Origin: Chrysophaeum taylorii
Taxonomy: Eukaryota; Sar; Pelagophyceae; Pelagomonadales; Pelagomonadaceae
DNA: 64,000 bases
Direction of reading: 5' to 3'
Assembly: GCA_029834535.1 (NCBI GenBank)
Contig: JAQMWT010000317.1
Location: forward strand, 62,001 to 126,000
The notes below the pieces were generated by a model, which did not search any database, had not been told where the DNA came from, and saw only the letters and a program-made list of their open reading frames with translations. Below, piece by piece: positions 39,399-47,979 of the stretch (its first letter is position 1; each line of letters opens with the position of its first letter). Position numbers and translations under genes: made by a program.

Positions 39399-40627
39399 TT
39401 AGTTAGTTCGCTGCCCTAGGCACATAGCGGCTGCTGCCTCTCTTGTCGGCATGGATCTGCGCGATTGCGCGATGCAGCGGCGCAAGAAGGGTACGACACC
39501 TTTGACGTCAAAGAAGAAGTTGGCCATCGTCTCGATGAGATTGAGGAAGATGAGACGGCGGCGGTCGTCTTGAAGGTTGGGGGCGTTGTTCTCAAAGTAG
39601 GATCGGACCCGGGCGGCGCGCGTTCGGAACTTGTGTTCGAGGTTCGATTCGAGCGGAGCCGCGCATGCTCGCCTGAAGGTGTCGTCGAGAGCTGGATCTG
39701 ACAAGTTGGCCGCCAGCGGGGCATAGCGCGCGTACGCGAGGTCGAGGGAGTCGAGGTCGAGGGCGTCTGCTAGGGCGTCGATCCAGCCGCGAAGGGCACG
39801 AGCCTTGCGCTTCGTTCCCCACTCGAGTTCGAGCGGGACAGGGACGTCGTACTCGAGGTAGTTGGCAGCGCGGAGCGCCGAAGATTGCGAGCACAAACCC
39901 ACCGAGAAAGCGCGCGCGTGCGCTCGAGCGGAGTGGAGCGCGAAGGCCGGGAGAAACAGGACCTACGAGGGATTCACTAAGAGGCGACGCCACACAACAA
40001 CAAGCTCACGTCGCCGGGCCTGAGGCGGACCGCGGGACGGAGGTCGTCGAGGGGCTTTGCGGTCTGGCGGTGGCGCGGATGAAGGTGAGGGTAGAGCCGC
40101 AACGACTCGAGGAAAAACGGGCTGGGCTCGGCGACGGCCATCGCCTTGTCGCCCGCGAGATGCACGTAGAACGTGTCTTGCAGATCGTAGTGAGTCGCCG
40201 AGCGCCACCCGGCGTCGCCCATCCAGACGTCGAAGTCCTCGTGGCCTGGCGGCACGCCGAGCCTCGCTCGCTGGTCTTGGCTGGGCGCGTTGTTTGGCCC
40301 GAGTTTTGCGAAGCGCACCGTTCCATCGGTCCCTCGCACGAACTCCCGGATCGAGATGCGCTCCACGGCGTGCGTCCTGGTCTCGTTGACCACCGCTTCG
40401 AGCGGGTAGCCACCGTACACCGGCGCGAACACGAAGGGCGAGCGTGTCCGCATCGACTCGAACGCGAACACGCTGTCTGGGCCGAACAACCCAAGCGCCC
40501 ATTCCTCGACGCTCGGCCCCACGAGCCGCCGCGCCGCGCCCCGCAGCACCACGGCGGACCCCGCGGCCCGTATGTGCTCCAAGTTCTCGCACGCACTTCC
40601 GCTGGTGCCACACCAGATTTCGCGCAT
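39399..40627 (-). CDS. JmjC/cupin_8-type 2-oxoglutarate oxygenase, two exons
   Basis: Exon 1 is 40627-40010 and exon 2 is 39962-39399. The 47-base intron (GTGAGC...CGTAG) restores the family motif LRPGD-VLFLPAFALHSA, giving 393 residues. The core has THYDLQDTFYVHLAGDKA, providing His146, Asp148 and Lys161. The third iron ligand is probably His216 just after the splice. The family hydroxylates protein or tRNA targets using iron and 2-oxoglutarate; the target here is unknown. The C-terminal ~150 residues are helical. The last residues (QRTN, stop) are encoded within a TTAG simple repeat, so the original end may have been altered by an insertion. No targeting peptide is visible. Confidence 0.82.
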
Positions 40628-40672
40628 TTATTTATTTATTTATAACCTTCGTGGTAAAAAAAACGAGCGGAA

Positions 40673-40694
40673 TTATTATTATTATTATTATTAT
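40673..40694. repeat. (ATT)n microsatellite
   Basis: About seven ATT units directly abut the 5' end of SINE-like copy B. A second ATT run follows its tail at 40964-40991. Confidence 0.9.
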
Positions 40695-40965
40695 TGCCGG
40701 GCGGGCCGGTTGGCAGCCGGAACGTTCGCAGTGGGACGGGGTATGGCTGGGGGGCGAAGACGGAAGGTTATCGACGAGTTGGTTGTCAGTCACATCGCGG
40801 TCTCCTCCTCGTCGTATGGCGACAAGCTTGATGGTCACTCACCGCCGACCGACCTTTCGGCGCTCCTCGTCTACAGGCCCGAGATTCCGGACTGGCTCCT
40901 GTCGGTCCGGCCTGGCTTCCATGCTCGGGAGAGGTCTGAAGTTAGTTAGGTAGTTAGTTAGTCAG
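40694..40965 (+). repeat. SINE-like repeat, copy B, (TTAG)n tail
   Basis: Starts within the conserved block GCCGGGCGGGCCGGTTGGC, so it lacks the ~65 bases of 5' sequence present in copies A and C. It continues with GAACGTTCGCAGTGGGACGG and GACGAGTTGGTTGTCAGTCA, and ends CTCGGGAGAGGTCTGAAG followed by TTAG units. It is closest to copy C at 59516 (for example GACAAGCTTGATGGTCACTC). Confidence 0.85.
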
Positions 40966-41215
40966 TTATTATTGTTATTATTATTATTATTTGTGCACAC
41001 CAAGTCGTAGACTACGACGTAGTAAAAACCCCTCCCTCGTCTCGTAGTGCAACTAATATCCAACAAGTCGAGGCGTAGTCCACCGCAGCAGCATGTGTGC
41101 CCCATAGATCCACATGGAGGACCAACCAACATCTAGGAGTCGAAGAAGAAGGAATGAAGAAGGAATGAAGAGACACAACAGCCCCTGGCGTAGAGGAAAG
41201 GAGAGCGGATTGTCG
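40966..41215. other. Short spacer
   Basis: ATT repeats then unremarkable sequence down to the Ttd14-like stop codon; nothing supported. Confidence 0.5.
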
Positions 41216-42667
41216 TCATCGGGGGGTTGGCGCGGAGGCGGGGGAGTTGTCGGTGGTGGGAGAGGGAGATCCCTCGGCGGCGGCGGCGGCGGCGGCGGGA
41301 TCTTTGGGTCGCGAGAGGACGAACTCGGCGGTGAGAGGGTCGTCGAGTTTCGCGGGCTGGGGCCTCCGGTGGCGTCGAAAGACCGTGCTCATCGCCGAGG
41401 AGTCCGACAGGGATGAGGCCGAGTCGACCCTGGCGATGTGATAGGAGGAGTAGGTGGCTTGTTCAGAAATCTCGGGGCCGACGTCGAGGAAGGGGGGAAA
41501 GTCGATCGAGCCGTCGGCGCGGGCCGCCTGGATGTGGAGGATCGCGAGGTCGCGATCGGCGTACTTGTGGATCACAAAGCTCTGGTTTTGCCAGAGGAAG
41601 TGGAGGCGTCGCTGCTGGACGGGGGCCCGATCGGGGTCGGCGTTGGCGAGATGCGCGGCGTATTCTCGCGGGGAGCAACGGCGCTTGCGCTCGATTTTCT
41701 CGCCCGTGGTATCGACGTGGACTGTCGCGTGGCCGTAGGATGTCGAGCCGTCGCTCTGGTAGCGGAGGCGGACGTAGGAGTATCCGTCGGCGGCGCCCGA
41801 AACCTTCTTGAGAAACGTCTTGGTGACGAAGAAGGCCGTGACGTCGACGCCGTATTTGCGGAAGACGGCCTCGTCGGGTTGCTGGACGAGTTTGAACTTG
41901 CGCGTGCTCTTGGGCAGCACGGGGAGGCCAACGAGTTTGGCGGTGGCTTCGACGACGCGCTGGAGCTTGCCCTCGAATCCGAGCTCGCCCGCCGAATTGT
42001 CGAAGACGAGCTGTCGCGGGTGCGGCTTCCAGGCTTTTTGGGTCAACATGTCCTGTTCCCGTGCCTTCTCGACCGGCTCGGTGCGAGCGGCGTTGTTCTC
42101 GAGCGAGTAGAACCGCTCGGCGCCTTGGGCGGCCGTCACCAAATGGAACACCGCGTCGTACCGCTCGCACAGAGCGCGCTCGACGGCGCCGACGCTGCGC
42201 TTCTCGCGGCGGCGTCGGCGGCCTCGGAGAAGTTGAGTCCAGAGGTCGCGCGACATGTAGGCGGCGCCGTCGAGGGCGCCGCGGTCGCACAGAAGCACGG
42301 CCGGCGACTTGGTCGCGCCGGCTACGCGCGCGAAACCGTTTTCGAGCGCCATCTGACCATCGAGGACCGCCGTTTGGAAGGCCAACACGGACTCGTCACC
42401 TCGCGCGAGGTCCGCGAAGGCCGCGCCGTTCACGAACAACATCGTCGCCACCTCGGGCACCGTGTAGACGCGGAACCCCCGCTCCTGGAGAAACCCCGAG
42501 AGTCTCGCGAGCGCAGTCGTCTTGCCCGCGCAAGGCCCGCCCGTCAGCACGATTCTGTACACGTGCGCCCCTGGTTCTTCCTCCTCCTCATCCTTCTCCT
42601 TGCGGACGAACCAATACCAGCCGATCGCCACGGCGACGGCGCTCATCGAGCTCGCAACTCGCCACAT
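41216..42667 (-). CDS. Ttd14-like protein: P-loop NTPase plus CYTH-type domain
   Basis: Protein of 483 residues. A hydrophobic segment at ~8-21 followed by RKEKDEEEEE suggests an N-terminal membrane anchor. The AAA_28-type P-loop is GGPCAGKT (43-50), with LLCDRGALDG as the likely Walker-B/DRG region. The second half, beginning FKLVQQPDEAVFRKYGVDVT, shows the beta-barrel pattern of a CYTH/triphosphate-tunnel-like fold (YSYVRLRYQSDGSTSYGHAT, then a basic KIERKRRCSPREYAAHL). This two-domain order is that of Drosophila TRPL translocation defect protein 14, a GTP- and phosphoinositide-binding trafficking factor. Role in an alga is unknown. The C-terminus is low complexity. Confidence 0.82.
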   Translation of the reverse strand: MWRVASSMSAVAVAIGWYWFVRKEKDEEEEEPGAHVYRIVLTGGPCAGKTTALARLSGFLQERGFRVYTVPEVATMLFVNGAAFADLARGDESVLAFQTAVLDGQMALENGFARVAGATKSPAVLLCDRGALDGAAYMSRDLWTQLLRGRRRRREKRSVGAVERALCERYDAVFHLVTAAQGAERFYSLENNAARTEPVEKAREQDMLTQKAWKPHPRQLVFDNSAGELGFEGKLQRVVEATAKLVGLPVLPKSTRKFKLVQQPDEAVFRKYGVDVTAFFVTKTFLKKVSGAADGYSYVRLRYQSDGSTSYGHATVHVDTTGEKIERKRRCSPREYAAHLANADPDRAPVQQRRLHFLWQNQSFVIHKYADRDLAILHIQAARADGSIDFPPFLDVGPEISEQATYSSYHIARVDSASSLSDSSAMSTVFRRHRRPQPAKLDDPLTAEFVLSRPKDPAAAAAAAEGSPSPTTDNSPASAPTPR

Positions 42668-43105
42668 CTTATAACTTACCCCCGAAACTGAATGACATGC
42701 GGAGAATAATCATCATCAGGCGGTTCGAGACGCTTCTTCATATTATTATGGTGTGCCGGAGAAAAAGCACCTACTACTCTGGAAGAGAGAGAGGCAACAC
42801 AATATTATTATTATTATTGCGACCGACCGACCGACCGACCCCCTTGGACTTTTAGGTCTTTTTTGTTGGGGGTAAACTCAAAGGTTATTAGAGGGCGGAG
42901 CGCAGCTTAGATCGGCGGTGAGAGCGTCGAGGAGATTTTATAACCTAACCCGAGGCGCCCGGACGGTTACTAGCTATATTTTTGGGCTAACGCTTAGCCC
43001 CCCCCTATACTCTCGGCTTGCAACAACAACGTCCTTCCTTCCGCTCACCCCCGCTCTCCTTCCCGCTTGACGACGCCGCCCTCACCCCCGCCGCCAATCT
43101 AAGCT

Positions 43106-43139
43106 GCTGCTTTGCTTTGCTTTGCTTTGCTTTGCTTTA
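43106..43139. repeat. (CTTTG)n microsatellite
   Basis: About six CTTTG pentamers in the spacer 42668-43271. That spacer also has a (CCGA)n run near 42823-42840 and no supported gene. Confidence 0.85.
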
Positions 43140-43271
43140 ATCAGCGCATCACGCTCCGCCTTTTTATTATTAATAAAATTTTTAACCTTTGAGTTTACTC
43201 CTAAATCCGAGACATTCATTTCATCATCTCGGGCGCCATCGTACCGTAAGTAGCTTGCCCTCACTCATTCA

Positions 43272-44100
43272 TCACTCCGCTTTCCTTTGCTCTCGAATCT
43301 CTGATCGACCAGTCGAGTCCCTTCCACGCCCGCTCTGCCTTGAATCTTCGACTAGTTTACTCGCAAACCCCGAGGCGAGAGTGTCGTAGAGGTGCTCACG
43401 GTCGCGCGTGACGACGACGGCGCCGGAACGACGACGACACGGCGTTGACCCACCCACCCACCCCAAGGTTATGGCGCAGTACGTAGATTTGCGAGCCGAC
43501 GGCAGGAGCGGTCGGCAAACGTGCCGAAGCCTCGGATCCCCGGCCTCGCGGAGAGTGACGACGATGTCGTCGAGCACTTCTTCGTCGTCGACGATTCATC
43601 GCGATCGACGAGGCAATTGCGGGCGAGAGGATCGCACAAGTCGAGACGTGCGTTGGGGGTTATCCGGAACGTGAATATTGACGACGCTCTCGCGCCGCGT
43701 CGACCAAAGGCCCGGGTCGAGGCGAGCGGTGATACCGCCGCTACCAGTCCTCGCGGATAGACAGACGCGCCGAAGGACAAATCATCAAAGTGCCGAAGCG
43801 CCTCCGAGGGTCGCGAGGTCCAAGTTCAGGACGGCGTCGTCGAATCTGCGGAGCTCGGCCGTGCGGCCGCGCGACGGAGCCGCCGCGGCGCGCGCTCCTA
43901 GGAGGTTCGGGAGCTGCAGCGCGCGAATAGTGTTTTTCTTCGCAACAAGCGGACCCTGGTACGCAACGATGCCGTCGGCGACAAAGCGAGGGTGACGTCC
44001 CGCTATTCGGGGATGTCGGAGGTCGGGGCGGTCGAGGTCCAGCCCATTGCGCGGAATAGAACAACGCCGTGCGTGCACGCGGGGCTCCTCGCGCACGAAA
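43272..44100 (-). pseudogene. Decayed gene of unknown family (locus 2)
   Basis: Minus-strand pieces in alternating frames: RFVADGIVAYQGPLVAKKN and TIRALQLPNLLG (~44010-43900), RRFDDAVLNLDLATLGGASA (~43850-43790), SSIFTFRITPNARLDLCDPL (~43690-43630), and DREHLYDTLASGFASKLVED (~43400-43340). VADG-V, RRFDDAVLN and the R-E-LYD motif occur in the same order in locus 1 at 27160-28850, so both descend from one family. Stop codons and frame shifts make both copies nonfunctional as read, unless numerous tiny introns are involved. Confidence 0.45.
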
Positions 44101-44323
44101 CGGCGTACTGCCGTAGGGCCTCGCGCTCAGAAGTGGGCATCGAGAGCCCGCGAGATGTCGCCACGCAGTCGCGATGGGACCACCTCTCGCTGGCGACCAT
44201 CTTGTTGAGAAGATGTGAATTTATTTATTCTGCTGCGAGACACAGCGCCCACCCTTGAAGACGATCCTAGCCCGTGCCAACGCGTTCAAATCGAATTCGT
44301 AGAGAACCGCTCGCTGCTGAACG

Positions 44324-44602
44324 ATGCCGGAGTACGACATTTCCGCCTCCCTCGACAAGCTGCTCTCGACGAGCTGGGACCAGGTGCGTGCGTTCGCGCG
44401 AGGTGTTGTGTGTCGTGAGTGGGCTTTATAGGTGCTCGCCGAGAACCCCAAGTTTAAGACTGCGACGGAAAACTGGGGAACACAAACTGCGGCCAACTAC
44501 AAATCGGTTTGGAAACCCGAGTCCAAACCTTCGCTCTCCTCCCATCTGACGGGCTACATCAACGACGGCAAGTTCGAGGCATCCAGCTTGGTGCTCAAGT
44601 AG
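44324..44602 (+). CDS. Small spliced protein, 76 residues, unknown function
   Basis: Exon 1 (44324-44383, 20 codons, MPEYDISASLDKLLSTSWDQ) joins exon 2 (44432-44602) across a 48-base intron starting GTGCGT and ending TTTATAG, phase 0. Exon 2 encodes VLAENPKFKTATENWG, then YKSVWKPESKPSLSSHLTGY, and ends SSLVLK and TAG. The splice signals match those of the other genes and codon use is GC-rich as in its neighbours, so I consider it real. The protein is soluble, helical and tryptophan-containing; I do not recognise it. It could also be the 3' part of a longer gene with more upstream exons. Confidence 0.6.
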
Positions 44603-45000
44603 TGTGTTGACCGCGTTGTTCTGGATAGTAGACGACGGCGGCCTCGGCGCGATCACCTTTCCCTCCACATCCTCCTTCTCCTTCTATGACAGAACGCACG
44701 CGCAATCCATGTGATTTTCCTTTCTCTCGTGTGTTTTTTTTGCGTGCGGCCGGTGGGCTCGCGCTGTCTGACTGATGGGCGTTCCACGTATCAGTTTTTC
44801 GCTCCGAGGCGGGGCACCTCGAGAAGAAAGCGGGGGGGCCTGCTCTTGTATTCGCGGGGTGAGCTCCACCACCGGGATGGTGGTTAACCGGCTTCTCTGA
44901 GGTTCCGCGAGAGAGAGAGCTCGATGATGATGATGGTGTAGATGAAGAAGGAAAGAAGAGCGCCGTGGCTCTCTCTATCTCTCTATCTGAGAGGCGTTGT

Positions 45001-45026
45001 GTGTGTGTGTGTGTGTGTGTGTGTGT
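45001..45026. repeat. (GT)n microsatellite
   Basis: Thirteen GT units in the 5' region of the reductase gene. The spacer 44603-45239 has no supported gene. A 530-codon antisense frame across the reductase is a shadow. Confidence 0.9.
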
Positions 45027-45239
45027 CGACCGGGAAGCGTGCGATTGTAGTGTCCGACGACGACGACAACAACAAAGGCGCCGACGAGGATCTATCTCGG
45101 GGGACGACCCGACGGACGCTCTCGGGCGTTGACGCTCTATTACTCGAACAGCACCAACGGGCAACACCAATGGCGGCGCTACACAGGTCCGTTGAGCGAG
45201 CGTCGACCGTTCAATACACTTTCGAAAAAGATTTTTATC

Positions 45240-46196
45240 ATGTGGATCGTGTGGTGGTGGTGGTGCTGCTGCGCGGTTCCGACAGTGCTGTGGGTCGCGT
45301 GTTACTTTGGACCCCTGGTTTACATCTTGATCCGCGGACCCCAGAATCTGCGGAAGAAGTACGACGCGACGTGGGCTCTGGTGACGGGGGGTTCGACGGG
45401 TATCGGGCGCGCCATCGTCGAGGCCCTGGCCAAGCAAGGCCTCAACGTCGTGGTATGCGGGCTCCCAGACGACTTCATGGAGCCGACGATGCGAAGTTTG
45501 CGCGAGACCTACGGGGCGCAGCAGTTCATCGCGTGTCCGGTGTCGTTCGCGCCTGGCGCCGACTACCTCGCCAAAATAAAGAAAGCGACCGAAGGCGTAG
45601 ACGTCCAGCTCGTCTTCAACAACGCGGGGTTTATCGTGACGGGCTTCTTCGACACCCAGCCTCTGGGGAAATTGCTCGTCAACGTCGAGTGCAACGCGAC
45701 GGCGAGCGTCGCGATCACCCATCACTTCGCGGCGGCGATGCTGCGCAAAGGCCTCAAGGGATGCGTCGTCTACACGTCGTCGGCGAGCGCCTACATCCCG
45801 AACCCCTTCGCGATCACCTACGGTGCTACCAAGGCCTTCATGTCGCAGTTTGCGGCCTCGATCGCCGTCGAACTCCAACCCAAGGGCGTCGACGTCTGCG
45901 TCGTCCATCCCTCGCCCGTCGCGTCCAACTTCTACGCCAACGTCCAGCACAAGATCGACTCGATGGAGCAGTTCAAGAAGGTAGCCGTCGCGCCCTCCAA
46001 GCTCCCCGACACGATCTTCGCGGCAGTCGGCCGCGTCGTGCTGCTGGACGTCGGCGCGACGGCGATTCTCATGCGGCTTTTCGTGGCCGTGCTCCCCTAC
46101 AACTTTCTTGCCTCGCTTATCGCCTTCCTCGCGCCCGTCCTCCCCGACTACGTCCAGAACGACTCGAACCGCGGCAGCGGCGGCCAACGGCCTTAA
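45240..46196 (+). CDS. Very-long-chain 3-oxoacyl-CoA reductase-like SDR
   Basis: Classical short-chain dehydrogenase of 318 residues. It has an N-terminal membrane segment (tryptophan/cysteine-rich, ~1-31), the NADP(H) motif TGGSTGIG (49-56), NNAG (127-130), catalytic serine in TSSASAY (~181-183) and YGATK with Tyr194/Lys198. A second hydrophobic C-terminal stretch (LPYNFLASLIAFLAPVLP) follows. Membrane-anchored SDRs of this shape include the KAR/HSD17B12 group that reduces 3-oxoacyl-CoA in ER fatty-acid elongation; a steroid or other ketone substrate is equally possible. Upstream in-frame ATGs exist, but the one at 45240 begins directly at the membrane segment. Stop-to-stop distance to the DUF202 gene is 10 bases. 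Confidence 0.85.
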   Translation: MWIVWWWWCCCAVPTVLWVACYFGPLVYILIRGPQNLRKKYDATWALVTGGSTGIGRAIVEALAKQGLNVVVCGLPDDFMEPTMRSLRETYGAQQFIACPVSFAPGADYLAKIKKATEGVDVQLVFNNAGFIVTGFFDTQPLGKLLVNVECNATASVAITHHFAAAMLRKGLKGCVVYTSSASAYIPNPFAITYGATKAFMSQFAASIAVELQPKGVDVCVVHPSPVASNFYANVQHKIDSMEQFKKVAVAPSKLPDTIFAAVGRVVLLDVGATAILMRLFVAVLPYNFLASLIAFLAPVLPDYVQNDSNRGSGGQRP

Positions 46197-46206
46197 TCAT
46201 CACGCA

Positions 46207-46893
46207 TCAATCAAAAAGGTTGCTCGGTTTGAAGTCGGCGAAGACGGTGTCGTCTGCCCCGATGGCGAAAAAGGTGAGCGCCGCGGTCAGGATCACGAAG
46301 AAGACGAGGGCGGCCTGGAGGCGGACGGCGGTTTCGTCGAATAGATTGACGTGCTTGAGCATGAGAATTCGCTTCGCGCGCTTCCAGCGCTCGATGCTCG
46401 CGGCGACCGTCACGGAGACGAGCACCAAGTACACGAAGGCGGTCGCGCCCAAAAAATGGCTCGTTCCCTTGATGCGCCAGATCGATATCCCCTGCGCCAG
46501 CATCGTCAGGGCGGCCCGGAGCCACGCGAGCAACGTCCGCTCGCTCGCGAGGTGCGAGAGGACGCGCTCGTACTTGAGCACGGCGCGTTGGAATTCCGGG
46601 TCGGTGAGGTCCCCCCCGTGCTCGTCGAGCGGAGTCGCGGCGGCCCGTCGCCACCACGGCACCCGCCTCGCCGTCACCATCGCCCCGTCCCTTATTTCGG
46701 CCAGTGCCTCGAACGACACCAGCTTTCCCGACTCCTCGTCGACCAGCTCGATCTCGTTCTCCTCGTCGTCGACCCGCAGCGCGCCGCGCACGGTGCGCCG
46801 GACCGCGGGGGCCGAGATAGCCCCCCACCACCGCACCTTCTCGAATCCATAAGACTCGTCGTACCGACGCACCAGAATTGTGGTTGGCGTCAT
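46207..46893 (-). CDS. DUF202 (YidH/VTC1-type) membrane protein
   Basis: Protein of 228 residues. After an acidic, probably cytosolic N-terminal ~100 residues comes the family signature ERTLLAWLRAALTMLAQG (118-135), and three membrane helices at about 124-138, 148-168 and 194-213. DUF202 occurs alone in bacteria (YidH) and as the membrane part of the vacuolar transporter chaperone complex (VTC1/VTC4), which makes polyphosphate. No SPX or polymerase domain is present here. The gene ends 10 bases from the reductase stop, and its start lies 23 bases from the divergent golgin start, implying a shared promoter. Confidence 0.85.
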   Translation of the reverse strand: MTPTTILVRRYDESYGFEKVRWWGAISAPAVRRTVRGALRVDDEENEIELVDEESGKLVSFEALAEIRDGAMVTARRVPWWRRAAATPLDEHGGDLTDPEFQRAVLKYERVLSHLASERTLLAWLRAALTMLAQGISIWRIKGTSHFLGATAFVYLVLVSVTVAASIERWKRAKRILMLKHVNLFDETAVRLQAALVFFVILTAALTFFAIGADDTVFADFKPSNLFD

Positions 46894-46916
46894 AACACGC
46901 GCAACGGTGGTAAGGA

Positions 46917-47528
46917 ATGTGGTCTGGTGACCGCGGCGGCGTTGTCACCGCCGCCGCCACGTCGCTAGAGGACCTCGTCAAGAGCGAGATGGAGGAGAGC
47001 ACTGCGCGGGCCGCGACGAGCACCAATCCGCCGCCGCCGCCGCCGCGAAAGAAGAAGAAGGACCCGCCCCCCAAGACGACGACGACGACGACGACGACGA
47101 CGAACGGCGTCGTCGCCGACGAGAAGAAGAATGCCGTCGAGACCGCGCGGCAGGAGACCATCGCCAAGGAGGCGCAAGTGCGGACGGCGCTCGAGGAGCA
47201 GCAGCGGCGCGTGCGCGAGGAAGCGCAGCGCCTCGCGACTATCGACGCCGAGCTCAAGAAGCTAAGCGCCAAGGAGCAAGCGGACATCGGGATACTACGA
47301 GCGCAGCTCGAGGAGCTGGATCGAAAGCTCGTGTGGGTGTCGCGGGACTACAAAATCAAGGAGCAGGCCTACCACAAGGCCAAGGACGAGTACGAGCAGT
47401 TGGAGGCGCGGAAGCGGTCCATGCACGAGCACCTCGCTCTCGTGGTGTTATCGTCCGAAAAACGACGGACTGAAAAACTCAACGATCTCCTCGCCAAGAT
47501 GAGCCGCCACGGCAGCAGCAGCAGCTAG
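46917..47528 (+). CDS. RAB6-interacting golgin (GORAB)-like coiled-coil protein
   Basis: Protein of 203 residues. The N-terminus is disordered with proline, lysine and threonine runs coded by trinucleotide repeats. From ~70 to the end is a continuous coiled coil whose order matches the GORAB family: LSAKEQADIGILRAQLEELD, then KAKDEYEQLEARK, then HLALVVLSSEKRRTEKLNDL. GORAB binds small GTPases at the Golgi and helps retrograde traffic and centriole duplication in animals; a Golgi role here is inferred. It ends 7 bases from the carbamoyltransferase stop. Confidence 0.7.
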   Translation: MWSGDRGGVVTAAATSLEDLVKSEMEESTARAATSTNPPPPPPRKKKKDPPPKTTTTTTTTTNGVVADEKKNAVETARQETIAKEAQVRTALEEQQRRVREEAQRLATIDAELKKLSAKEQADIGILRAQLEELDRKLVWVSRDYKIKEQAYHKAKDEYEQLEARKRSMHEHLALVVLSSEKRRTEKLNDLLAKMSRHGSSSS

Positions 47529-47535
47529 TACAATG

Positions 47536-47947
47536 TTAGATGTTAAGTTTTACGAGGGTTTGTCGCCAGAGGTCGGCCAATCGAAGGTAGACGTCCTCCG
47601 GCGTGGAGGCGAGACCTTCCTCGACGAGGGCGCTGGCGATGTCGGCGGCCGATGCGTCGCCGTCGGCCGCGTCGTAAATAGCGGCCTGGATGTGGTCGCA
47701 AAATTCGACGCGACCGCGGCCGGTGCGGGAAGGATCCTCGAAGGGCTCGTCGAGATCGTTGAGTCTGAGAGCGAGGCCGTCGTCGTCGTCAAGATAGTCG
47801 TGGTGTCTCCGCGCCGGGAAGGCGCGGGTAGCCTGCGGGAAGCGCCCCGTGGTCTCGTCGACGGGGCATTTTGCCGGTCGGTACAATCGACCCGGAACGC
47901 ACAAAACCAGGTCGAGATTCTTCTTCTTCTTCTTCTTCTTCTTCTTC

Positions 47948-47979
<32 letters not shown>

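Noticed and set aside
44595-46187. 530-codon minus-strand open frame
   Set aside because: Antisense of the reductase gene; its HTHTHT run is only the GT microsatellite.
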